From the NCBI GenBank assembly GCA_027083485.1, contig JALWOO010000441.1:1-5314 (forward strand): a stretch of 5,314 nt of DNA. Reading direction: 5' to 3'. Shown here one piece after another: positions 1 through 5,253 of this stretch. Under the pieces are notes generated by a model. It had not been told where the DNA came from. It saw nothing but the letters and a program-made list of their open reading frames with translations, and searched no databases. Every line of letters begins with the position of its first letter. The stretch's first letter is position 1. The stretch is from Amylibacter sp. Its GTDB lineage: Bacteria > Pseudomonadota > Alphaproteobacteria > Rhodobacterales > Rhodobacteraceae. Made by a program: the position numbers and the translations under genes.

Positions 1-255
1 CTGCACAGGATTGCCCAAAAGCCCTATCTGAAGGACACACCGGATTACCTGGTGTCCTTTCTGGCCGCCGAAATTCTGGCCCGCCGTTTTGGGCCGCAAT
101 CATTGTTGGAATATTGGCGCACCGTGGGAACCGGCCTGCCTCCCGAAGAGGCATTTTCACAGGTGTTTGGCCTGACACTTCCCGCCTATGAGCAAGAGTT
201 TGAAGCCCTGCGCAAAGACATCCGCCTTGCCAAGGAATTCATCCAGAAACCATAA
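1..255 (+). CDS. C-terminal fragment of an unrecognised protein, possibly with a peptidase MA-like tail
   Basis: The reading frame is open from the first base and ends in TAA at 253-255, giving 84 residues that must be the end of a longer protein cut by the window edge. A GTG at 52 lies inside this open frame and there is no reason to treat it as the start. The fragment is soluble and mostly helical by composition. It contains the pattern AAEILARRFGPQSLLEYW, then a G-LPPEEAF-VFGLTLPAYEQEF stretch, and ends with a charged helix. A 'rfG...l..yw...G...eeAF...fG.sl..ye..F' layout is common at the C-terminus of peptidase MA-like (gluzincin) domains. No HExxH motif falls within the visible part, so this family suggestion is only a weak inference. 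The gene converges on the crotonase gene, with 16 bp between the two stop codons. Confidence 0.7.
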   Translation: MHRIAQKPYLKDTPDYLVSFLAAEILARRFGPQSLLEYWRTVGTGLPPEEAFSQVFGLTLPAYEQEFEALRKDIRLAKEFIQKP

Positions 256-271
256 AGAACCGTGTTTCGCG

Positions 272-1048
272 TTAGCGGCCCTCGTATTTTGCCGGACGTT
301 TATCCAAAAAGGCACTCACGCCTTCCTGAAAATCATAGGTACGGCCTGCCTTGCCTTGCAGCGTGGCTTCGGTTTCAAGCTGCTCTTCCAATGTGTTGTC
401 AAAGCTGCCCCGCAAGGCCTGTTTAGTCAGGCGATAGCCTTCGGTGGGACCATTGGCCAGTTGTTTGGCTCGCTCGGCCACCTTGTCGCGAAAACTGATG
501 TCCGGTGCCATTTCCCAGATCATGCCCCAGTCTACCGCCTGTTTGGCGCTGACGGGTTCGGCAAACAGTGCTGCCCCCATGGCACGGGCCATGCCAACCT
601 GACGCGGCAACCAGTAGGTGCCACCGGCATCGGGGATCAGGCCAATGCGGCTAAAGGCTTGCAGGAAAATCGCGCTCTCGGTGGCGATGACCACATCACA
701 GGCCAGCGCAAGGTTGGCCCCCGCCCCCGCCGCAGCGCCATTTACGGCAGCAATCGTCGGGATCGGACAATCGAAAATGGCACGTAGCATGGGTTCGTAT
801 TCATCGCGCAACACACCTTCCATATCGATGGTGGCAACCGTTTTGGCATCACCCAGATCCTGCCCCGAACAAAAGGCTTTCCCGGCACCCGTAATCACCA
901 GAACCCGCCCGTCCAGAGGCGCTCGTTTCACCGCATGCAGCAATTCCCCGCGCATCTGTGTGTTCAGCCCATTCATCACATCCGGCCGGTTCAAAGAAAC
1001 TGTAACAACCTGATCGGCAGTGGAGTAGATAATGGTTTCATATGGCAT
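272..1048 (-). CDS. PaaG-like enoyl-CoA isomerase/hydratase family protein (crotonase fold)
   Basis: This 258-residue protein has the full length of a single-domain crotonase. The start is an ATG at 1048 with AGGAG (1055-1059) six bases upstream. The two oxyanion-hole regions are clear: GAGKAFCSGQDL at about 54-65 and NGAAAGAGANLALACD at about 103-118. The two glutamates used by true enoyl-CoA hydratases (rat Glu144 and Glu164) align here with Asn112 and about Phe132. An aspartate is present in GLIPDAGG (Asp140), at the place of the catalytic Asp136 of Escherichia coli PaaG, which isomerises ring-epoxidised phenylacetyl-CoA to the oxepin. That points to a PaaG-type or delta3-delta2-enoyl-CoA isomerase rather than a hydratase. 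The substrate is uncertain, since no other phenylacetate genes are in view. It is cytoplasmic, with no signal peptide. It lies 66 bp downstream of ccmH on the same strand and could be its transcriptional neighbour. Confidence 0.9.
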   Translation of the reverse strand: MPYETIIYSTADQVVTVSLNRPDVMNGLNTQMRGELLHAVKRAPLDGRVLVITGAGKAFCSGQDLGDAKTVATIDMEGVLRDEYEPMLRAIFDCPIPTIAAVNGAAAGAGANLALACDVVIATESAIFLQAFSRIGLIPDAGGTYWLPRQVGMARAMGAALFAEPVSAKQAVDWGMIWEMAPDISFRDKVAERAKQLANGPTEGYRLTKQALRGSFDNTLEEQLETEATLQGKAGRTYDFQEGVSAFLDKRPAKYEGR

Positions 1049-1054
1049 GAGAGG

Positions 1055-1059
1055 CTCCT
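1055..1059 (-). promoter_or_regulatory. Ribosome binding site of the crotonase gene
   Basis: AGGAG on the minus strand lies six bases before the ATG at 1048, a near-ideal spacing that fixes this start. Confidence 0.7.
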
Positions 1060-1096
1060 GTCAGTTTCCCCGACAATAGGTCAAAACCCCGAATTG

Positions 1097-1113
1097 AAAA
1101 GCCGCAACGTGGC
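1097..1113 (-). terminator. Weak hairpin with T-run just after ccmH
   Basis: Immediately after the ccmH stop the minus strand reads GCCACGTTGCGGC followed by TTTT. The arms GCCAC and GCGGC can pair around a GTT loop with one A-C mismatch. The short imperfect stem and four-base T run would make at best a weak or leaky terminator between ccmH and the crotonase gene. It may be chance. Confidence 0.22.
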
Positions 1114-1114
1114 G

Positions 1115-1558
1115 TTATTTCTCTAACAAAGTCGCCAAGCGCGCCTGTTCCTCTGCCGACAGGTCATCCGGTTTGTCCTTGGGGCGGCGGCGAATGAAGA
1201 CCACAGCCACAATCAGCCCGAGGAACAATGCCAGCGGGCCACTCGCCCACAACGCAATGTTCGACAATGAAAACGGCGGTTTCAACAGCACATATTCGCC
1301 ATAGCGTGCCACCACGAAATCCACCACCTGTTTATCATCATCCCCCGCCGTCAGGCGTTCGCGAACCAACAGACGCAGATCGCGCGCCACATCGGCATTC
1401 GAACTGTCGATATTCTCGTTCCGACACACCACACAGCGCAACCCCTTGGAAATCTCGCGGGCGCGGGATTCCAGAACCGGATCTTTCAGTATCTCGTCCG
1501 GCTGCACCGCCAATACAGGTGTGGCCAGAAGCACCAGAATAAAAATCAAATGTTTCAT
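1115..1558 (-). CDS. ccmH: Cytochrome c-type biogenesis protein CcmH (CcmH/CycL/Ccl2 type)
   Basis: CcmH is a membrane-anchored periplasmic thiol-disulfide protein of System I cytochrome c maturation. It helps keep the CXXCH cysteines of apocytochrome reduced and works with CcmF in the haem lyase. The 147 residues show a signal peptide (MKHLIFILVLLATPVLA, likely cleaved after residue 17). Next comes the diagnostic LRCVVCRNENI motif, with redox cysteines Cys42 and Cys45, in a three-helix domain to about residue 98. One membrane anchor follows at about 101-122, then a short charged cytoplasmic tail. This is the short form and lacks the C-terminal TPR domain fused in E. coli CcmH, so a separate CcmI is expected elsewhere. 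The ATG at 1558 is preferred over an in-frame start at 1615, because it begins the signal peptide and has GGAG (1566-1569) seven bases upstream. It starts 4 bp after the ccmF stop, so the two are probably translationally coupled. Confidence 0.96.
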   Translation of the reverse strand: MKHLIFILVLLATPVLAVQPDEILKDPVLESRAREISKGLRCVVCRNENIDSSNADVARDLRLLVRERLTAGDDDKQVVDFVVARYGEYVLLKPPFSLSNIALWASGPLALFLGLIVAVVFIRRRPKDKPDDLSAEEQARLATLLEK

Positions 1559-1562
1559 GTGT

Positions 1563-3542
1563 CTACTCCGCTGGAACTGCATCAGGGGTTTTGCGCCGCG
1601 CAGTAGATGCCACACGATACCGCCGGTCGCTCATGCTCAGTACGCCGCCAATAGACATCACCAAAACACCGATCCACATCCAAACCGTAAATGGCTTGAT
1701 ATAGGTGCGCATCGCCCAGGAACCGTCTTCCTGACGGTCGCCAAGAACCACATAGAGGTCACGGGTCAAACTCGTATCAATCGCGGCCTCTGTGGTTGGC
1801 ATTCTTTGCACCGGATAAAACCGTTTTTCCGGGGCCAGTTGCGCCACAACGCGGCCATTTTTATAGGCAGTTACATTACCGATATCGGCCTTGTAGTTTT
1901 TACCTTGCGAGCGATCTACCGAATTGAGCTGAAACTCATAACCACCCACCGCAAAGCGATCGCCCAGGTTGACCACACGGATATCCTCGACCTCCCAAGC
2001 CGTAACAGCAGAGATGCCAAAGATCGTTAATCCCAGCCCGGCATGGGCAATCGCCTTGCCCCATTCCGAACGTGGCAGATTGCGCAACCGACGCAGCACT
2101 TCGTCAACAGGAGCCTTGCCAAACCGCGCGCGGCTCAACAAATCAACGGCAGATCCCGCCACCAGCCAGGCCGCCAACGCCAGCCCGACAGGGGCCAACA
2201 TGCGCCCGCCCGTATCCATGCTCCAAACGAAAATCCCCACAGCCGAAGCAAGGATCATCGCGCTGCGCAGAGTCTGAACAGATTTACCCAGCCGCGCGCG
2301 TTTCCATGACAACATCGCCCCGATCGGCATGAAAATCGCCAAAATCACCATGAAGGGCGTAAAGGCCATCTCGAAAAACGGTGCCCCGACCGACACTTTA
2401 CGCCCCGTGGTGATTTCCGCCACCAAAGGCCATACCGTACCGGCAAACACCACCGCCGCCGCAACAGCCAATAACAGATTGTTCAGCACAAGCCCGCTCT
2501 CGCGGCTGACGAAACTGAACACTGTATTGCTTTTCAGGCTGGAAGCCCGAAATGCAAACAAGGTCAGTGCGCCGCCGATGGCCAGCACCAGAATGCCCAG
2601 AATAAACACCCCGCGTTCGGGGTCATTGGCAAAGGCATGCACCGAGGTAATCACACCGGAGCGCACAATAAAGGTCCCGATCAGCGAGAAAGAGAAAGCC
2701 AGAATGGCCAGCAACACGGTCCAGGCCTTCAGCGTGTCGCGTTTTTCCACCACAATCGCGGAATGGAGCAGTGCGGCAGCAATCAGCCAAGGCATAAAGG
2801 AGGCATTTTCAACCGGATCCCAGAACCACCAGCCACCCCAGCCGAGTTCGTAATAGGCCCACCAGGAGCCAAGCCCGATACCGATGGTCAGCGTTACCCA
2901 GGCCAGCAAAGTCCAGGGCCGCACCCATCGCGCCCAAGCCGCATCTACCCGCCCTTCGATCAGCGCCGCTACGGCGAAACTGAACGACATCGACAGCCCC
3001 ACATAGCCCATATACAAAAACGGCGGATGAAAGGCCAAACCCGGATCCTGCAACAGCGGATTCAGATCATTGCCATCAAGCGGCGGGTTCGCCAGACGCA
3101 AAAACGGGTTGGACGTAAAAATCAAAAAACCCAGAAAAGCCGAGGATATCATCGACTGAACGGCCAAAACCCGCGCTTTCAGAGTGGCCGGAAGGTTGCC
3201 GCCCAGTACGGCCACCATAGCGCCGTAAGTTGCCAGAATGAATATCCACAAAAGCATGGAGCCTTCATGATTGCCCCAAACACCGGTAATTTTATAGAGC
3301 ATCGGTTTGAGCGAGTGGGAGTTTTCCACCACCAGCAACACCGAAAAATCAGAGGTCACAAAGGCCCAGGTCAATGCGCCAAACGCAATCGCAATCAGAA
3401 CAAATTGCAAAATTGCAGTGGTTCCGGCCAGTTGCATCCAGCTGGCCCAGTTTTTGGAGGCCCCGATCATGGGAACCGTCATTTGCACGAGAGAAACGGC
3501 AAAAGCCAACAGGATGGCAAAATGGCCAAGTTCGATAATCAT
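1563..3542 (-). CDS. ccmF: Haem lyase CcmF/NrfE-type subunit
   Basis: CcmF is the integral membrane core of the System I cytochrome c synthetase. It takes haem from holo-CcmE and, with CcmH and CcmI, attaches it to apocytochrome c on the periplasmic side. From the ATG at 3542 the protein has 659 residues, the usual length. It shows about 15 hydrophobic segments, from about residue 3 to a last one at about 617-637. The WWD haem-handling signature is at about 223-252 and includes WGGWWFWDPVENASFMPW. Histidines that match the conserved haem-ligand set of E. coli CcmF (173, 261, 303, 491) are His172 (FHPP), His260 (LLHSA), His302 (SVHAF) and His500 (IAHAG). A large periplasmic loop lies at about 516-615. 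An in-frame start at 3581 would add a basic 13-residue extension. The 3542 start is preferred because it gives the family N-terminus MIIELGHFA and has GAGGG six bases upstream. Confidence 0.97.
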   Translation of the reverse strand: MIIELGHFAILLAFAVSLVQMTVPMIGASKNWASWMQLAGTTAILQFVLIAIAFGALTWAFVTSDFSVLLVVENSHSLKPMLYKITGVWGNHEGSMLLWIFILATYGAMVAVLGGNLPATLKARVLAVQSMISSAFLGFLIFTSNPFLRLANPPLDGNDLNPLLQDPGLAFHPPFLYMGYVGLSMSFSFAVAALIEGRVDAAWARWVRPWTLLAWVTLTIGIGLGSWWAYYELGWGGWWFWDPVENASFMPWLIAAALLHSAIVVEKRDTLKAWTVLLAILAFSFSLIGTFIVRSGVITSVHAFANDPERGVFILGILVLAIGGALTLFAFRASSLKSNTVFSFVSRESGLVLNNLLLAVAAAVVFAGTVWPLVAEITTGRKVSVGAPFFEMAFTPFMVILAIFMPIGAMLSWKRARLGKSVQTLRSAMILASAVGIFVWSMDTGGRMLAPVGLALAAWLVAGSAVDLLSRARFGKAPVDEVLRRLRNLPRSEWGKAIAHAGLGLTIFGISAVTAWEVEDIRVVNLGDRFAVGGYEFQLNSVDRSQGKNYKADIGNVTAYKNGRVVAQLAPEKRFYPVQRMPTTEAAIDTSLTRDLYVVLGDRQEDGSWAMRTYIKPFTVWMWIGVLVMSIGGVLSMSDRRYRVASTARRKTPDAVPAE

Positions 3543-3548
3543 AAGAAG

Positions 3549-3554
3549 CCCTCT
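3549..3554 (-). promoter_or_regulatory. Ribosome binding site deciding the ccmF start
   Basis: AGAGGG on the minus strand, with six bases between it and the ATG at 3542. It supports this start over the longer reading frame that opens at 3581. Confidence 0.7.
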
Positions 3555-3567
3555 TTTGAGTCTGCCC

Positions 3568-3596
3568 CTTATACCGCGCACACATCAAATTTGAAA
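3568..3596 (-). promoter_or_regulatory. Possible sigma-70-type promoter for ccmF
   Basis: On the minus strand TATAAG (3568-3573) matches five of six positions of the -10 consensus. It lies 17 bp downstream of TTTCAA (3591-3596), a poor -35 match. Transcription would begin near 3561, leaving a leader of about 20 bases that includes the ccmF ribosome binding site. A perfect 10-bp palindrome, TCAAATTTGA (3585-3594), overlaps the -35 region and could be an operator. This is a pattern-based suggestion only, supported by the 88-bp non-coding gap between the holin gene and ccmF. Confidence 0.3.
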
Positions 3597-3630
3597 TCAC
3601 TACATTGTTATTTTACCGTTTCGCCGCAGT

Positions 3631-4101
3631 TTATGCCCCCTCCCGCAGCCAATCCTTTATGGCGGCATTTTCATCAAGAACCTCAGGTGTTTCAGGTGCG
3701 GCAACACTCTGCCTGCCCGCGTATTTTTGCGCCCGTTTGTAATGCAGTTCGCGCGCACCGAAATAAAACGAGACAATCGCCCCGAGCAGCCACCACAATT
3801 CACGCGGCACCGTATCCAGCCCGATCATGCGCTCTGAAAATCCGGCCGGATCCAGCATGGCATAGACAAACAAACAAACCGTTCCCAAGGCCAAAACCGG
3901 ACGCGGCAAGCGGTTCAGCCCGTTCACCAGCCTGTTAAACCAGCCCTCTTGCACCAGTTTATACTCAAGCCCGTATTGTTCCAGCGCCTCGCCGAATTCT
4001 TCGTGATCGTATCTTTGGCGTTTAGTAGCATTGGGCACGAAGACCTCTGTTACCTCTTTGACCGAGCGACCAAACCCGAATAAATCGCGGATCAACCCCA
4101 T
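3631..4101 (-). CDS. Holin family protein of the GTA 3-TM holin type
   Basis: This 156-residue protein resembles the family of three-TM holins associated with gene transfer agent release (Pfam GTA_holin_3TM, from memory). The N-terminal third is charged and soluble (about 1-60). Two clear hydrophobic segments follow at about 68-84 (VLALGTVCLFVYAMLDP) and 102-116 (LWWLLGAIVSFYFGA), then the typical FYFGARELHYKRAQ junction and a hydrophilic tail. A third membrane segment is not obvious by eye. The expected role is to form lesions in the inner membrane that let the cytoplasmic endolysin reach peptidoglycan. Its start overlaps the end of the endolysin gene by 10 bp (4092-4101), so the two are probably translationally coupled. 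The ATG at 4101 is chosen because GGAGG (4110-4114) is eight bases upstream. An in-frame GTG at 4108-4110 overlaps that site and is less likely. Confidence 0.85.
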   Translation of the reverse strand: MGLIRDLFGFGRSVKEVTEVFVPNATKRQRYDHEEFGEALEQYGLEYKLVQEGWFNRLVNGLNRLPRPVLALGTVCLFVYAMLDPAGFSERMIGLDTVPRELWWLLGAIVSFYFGARELHYKRAQKYAGRQSVAAPETPEVLDENAAIKDWLREGA

Positions 4102-4703
4102 TTTGCACACCTCCGTTGATGTTCCTTCAGGCTCAGGTGATATTTGGGCGAAATAAATTCCTCTGCGCGGGTAATCCAGCCGCCTTTGCCGCCATCCCGA
4201 CGGCGCGCATATTTTCGCGCCGAAATACGCCGGTCCGCCAGACGGTAATAATAATTCCTCCGCGCAATCCCATAGGCATCGGCGATGAACTCGGGCGCTT
4301 TGGCAACGGCTTTCTGGCTGGCCTCAATGGTTTGGGGACCGATTTCCCCGTCAACCGTCACCGGAAAGCCGAATTCCGCCAACAACCGTTGCAGGATTTT
4401 CACCGCATTGGCACCCGCATTTACGTACATGTCAAAAACACTGGCTTGCAACACCCGGGGCAACGCCCCGATGCGCGGGCGAACAAAATAATGGTCTTTG
4501 AAAATATCGACGGCCTGCTGTGCGCTTAAGGCCTGCACATCGCGCGCATCCACCTTGCCATCGCGGGTCAAATCAAGCCCGAGCCGGCGCATGGTGTGGA
4601 TTGTCACCCCGTATTTGGTAGCCCCGCCCGGATCATCCGGATCATTCACATAGCCGCCTTCACGGCGCACAATATTTCTGGCGATCTGGTCTACTGAAAA
4701 CAT
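4092..4703 (-). CDS. GH108-family N-acetylmuramidase (endolysin / 'secretion activator')
   Basis: The protein is predicted to cleave the glycan strands of peptidoglycan. The 203 residues begin with a GH108 catalytic domain carrying the EGGYVNDPDDPGGATKYGVT signature, with likely catalytic Glu15. The C-terminal half (about 105-190) has VDGEIGPQT and looks like the PG_binding_3 domain that usually follows GH108. There is no signal peptide, as expected for a phage-like endolysin that needs a holin to reach the wall, and the holin gene overlaps its 3' end. In Rhodobacter capsulatus an endolysin/holin pair (rcc00555/rcc00556, from memory) releases the gene transfer agent; the same role here is an inference. 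An acidic loop at 44-55 looks like an EF-hand. The ATG at 4703 has only a close, atypical GGTGG (4707-4711, 3-bp spacing), and an in-frame stop lies a few codons upstream, which limits other starts. Confidence 0.9.
   Translation of the reverse strand: MFSVDQIARNIVRREGGYVNDPDDPGGATKYGVTIHTMRRLGLDLTRDGKVDARDVQALSAQQAVDIFKDHYFVRPRIGALPRVLQASVFDMYVNAGANAVKILQRLLAEFGFPVTVDGEIGPQTIEASQKAVAKAPEFIADAYGIARRNYYYRLADRRISARKYARRRDGGKGGWITRAEEFISPKYHLSLKEHQRRCAKWG
4110..4114 (-). promoter_or_regulatory. Strong ribosome binding site of the holin gene, inside the endolysin gene
   Basis: GGAGG on the minus strand, eight bases before the holin ATG at 4101 and within the last codons of the endolysin gene. It is a much better site than the endolysin's own. 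Confidence 0.7.
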
Positions 4704-4737
4704 ATTCCACCCAATTCATTGATAAATCGGGGGGATT

Positions 4738-4750
4738 TTTAGTCTCTAAA
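4738..4750. repeat. 13-bp interrupted palindrome upstream of the endolysin gene
   Basis: TTTAG-TCT-CTAAA is a perfect 5-bp inverted repeat around a 3-bp centre, about 35 bp before the endolysin start. G-rich and C-rich flanks (a run of Gs at 4729-4734 and CCC at 4751-4753) could extend the pairing with a small bulge. It may be an operator or a leader hairpin, or chance in an AT-rich stretch. Confidence 0.35.
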
Positions 4751-4757
4751 CCCTAAT

Positions 4758-4787
4758 AATGCGTAGCAACAGCGCACGCTAAGCATT
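4758..4787 (-). terminator. 10-position hairpin in the ccmE-endolysin gap, possible terminator
   Basis: AATGC-G-TAGC (4758-4767) and GCTA-A-GCATT (4778-4787) are inverted copies with one G-A mismatch and a 10-base loop, a 9-bp stem in all. The ccmE transcript runs through it. On the minus strand it is followed by ATTAGGGTTTAG, which is only moderately T-rich, so termination would be weak. With the smaller hairpin at 4789-4804 it forms a tandem pair that may end ccmE transcription or act in the leader of the lysis genes. Confidence 0.4.
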
Positions 4788-4788
4788 T

Positions 4789-4804
4789 CGCATTAAGGAA
4801 TGCG
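4789..4804 (-). repeat. Small perfect hairpin just downstream of ccmE
   Basis: CGCATT-AAGG-AATGCG is a perfect 6-bp inverted repeat with a 4-base loop, starting about 9 bp beyond the ccmE stop. No T run follows on the minus strand. The AATGCG sequence occurs again at 4758-4763, so the arms of this hairpin and of the larger neighbouring one can swap partners. Confidence 0.45.
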
Positions 4805-4812
4805 TTCGTGCC

Positions 4813-5253
4813 CTATGCATCCGGTTTTTCGTAAATTCCCTGCTCTTTCAACGCGTCAATCACCTCTTTGGGCATGTATTCTTCGTCATGTTTGGCAAGG
4901 ATTTCCGTCGCCACAAAGGTGCCATTCACCAGATTTCCCGTGGCAATCATGCCCTGACCTTCGTCAAACAGATCAGGCAAAATGCCGGTGTAACTGACAG
5001 GAATAGACGCGCCACCATCTGTCACCAGAAATTCCACGTGTGTACCATCTTTTTGCAGGGTTCCGGTTTCCACCAGCCCGCCAATGCGAAAGACTTCGCG
5101 TGGACCAGGCGCATGTTCGGCAATCTGCGAGGGGCTGCGGAAAAACTCGATGCCATCTCGCGCCGCATAACCGATCAGGCCACCGGCGATGGCCAAAAAG
5201 GCAAACCCCGCAACTATCAACTGAATTCTGCGTTTTTTCTTTAGGCCGGCCAT
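4813..5253 (-). CDS. ccmE: Cytochrome c maturation haem chaperone CcmE
   Basis: CcmE binds haem covalently in the periplasm after loading by CcmABCD and carries it to the CcmF/CcmH haem lyase. The 146-residue protein is full length. A basic N-terminus (KKKRR) precedes a single signal-anchor segment at about 11-30. A beta-barrel (OB-fold) domain follows at about 35-115, with the FRIGGLVETGT strand and the PVSYTGILPDLFDEGQG stretch. The haem-binding motif KHDEEYMP gives the covalent haem ligand His122 and Tyr126, matching His130 and Tyr134 of E. coli CcmE. A flexible C-terminal tail ends the protein. The ATG at 5253 has AAGGA eight bases upstream. It directly follows the stop codon of the preceding gene, so ccmE is the distal gene of an operon entering from the right edge. 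Downstream, a 109-bp hairpin-rich gap separates it from the endolysin gene. Confidence 0.97.
   Translation of the reverse strand: MAGLKKKRRIQLIVAGFAFLAIAGGLIGYAARDGIEFFRSPSQIAEHAPGPREVFRIGGLVETGTLQKDGTHVEFLVTDGGASIPVSYTGILPDLFDEGQGMIATGNLVNGTFVATEILAKHDEEYMPKEVIDALKEQGIYEKPDA

Noticed and set aside
188..787. A 199-residue plus-strand open frame overlapping the fragment at 1-255 and the crotonase gene
   Set aside because: It is antisense to a clear crotonase and overlaps the end of another frame. Its protein has no recognisable features.
1049..1114. A promoter for the crotonase gene starting from TTGACC on the minus strand
   Set aside because: No acceptable -10 element lies at the right spacing, and that position falls within the ribosome binding site region.
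2637..3938. A 433-residue open frame on the plus strand, antisense to ccmF and the holin gene
   Set aside because: It is a shadow of the ccmF coding frame in GC-biased DNA. The product is low-complexity, rich in Gln, Pro, Arg and His, with no domain-like pattern, and it runs across the ends of two well-supported genes.
4101..4110. Lambda S-like dual start of the holin (GTG at 4110 giving Met-Cys-Lys before the Met at 4101)
   Set aside because: The arrangement recalls the lambda holin/antiholin dual start. However, the GTG overlaps the GGAGG ribosome binding site, and the next candidate site is about 12 bases away, so the GTG is unlikely to be used.
4746..4756. CTAAACCCTAA, a telomere-like direct repeat
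   Set aside because: It has only two four-base units and no further copies, so it is chance in an AT-rich gap.
4704..4812. CtrA or LexA site controlling the lysis genes
   Set aside because: Only one TTAA is present, with no partner at the required 7-bp spacing, and no GTTC/GAAC half-site pair fits a LexA box.
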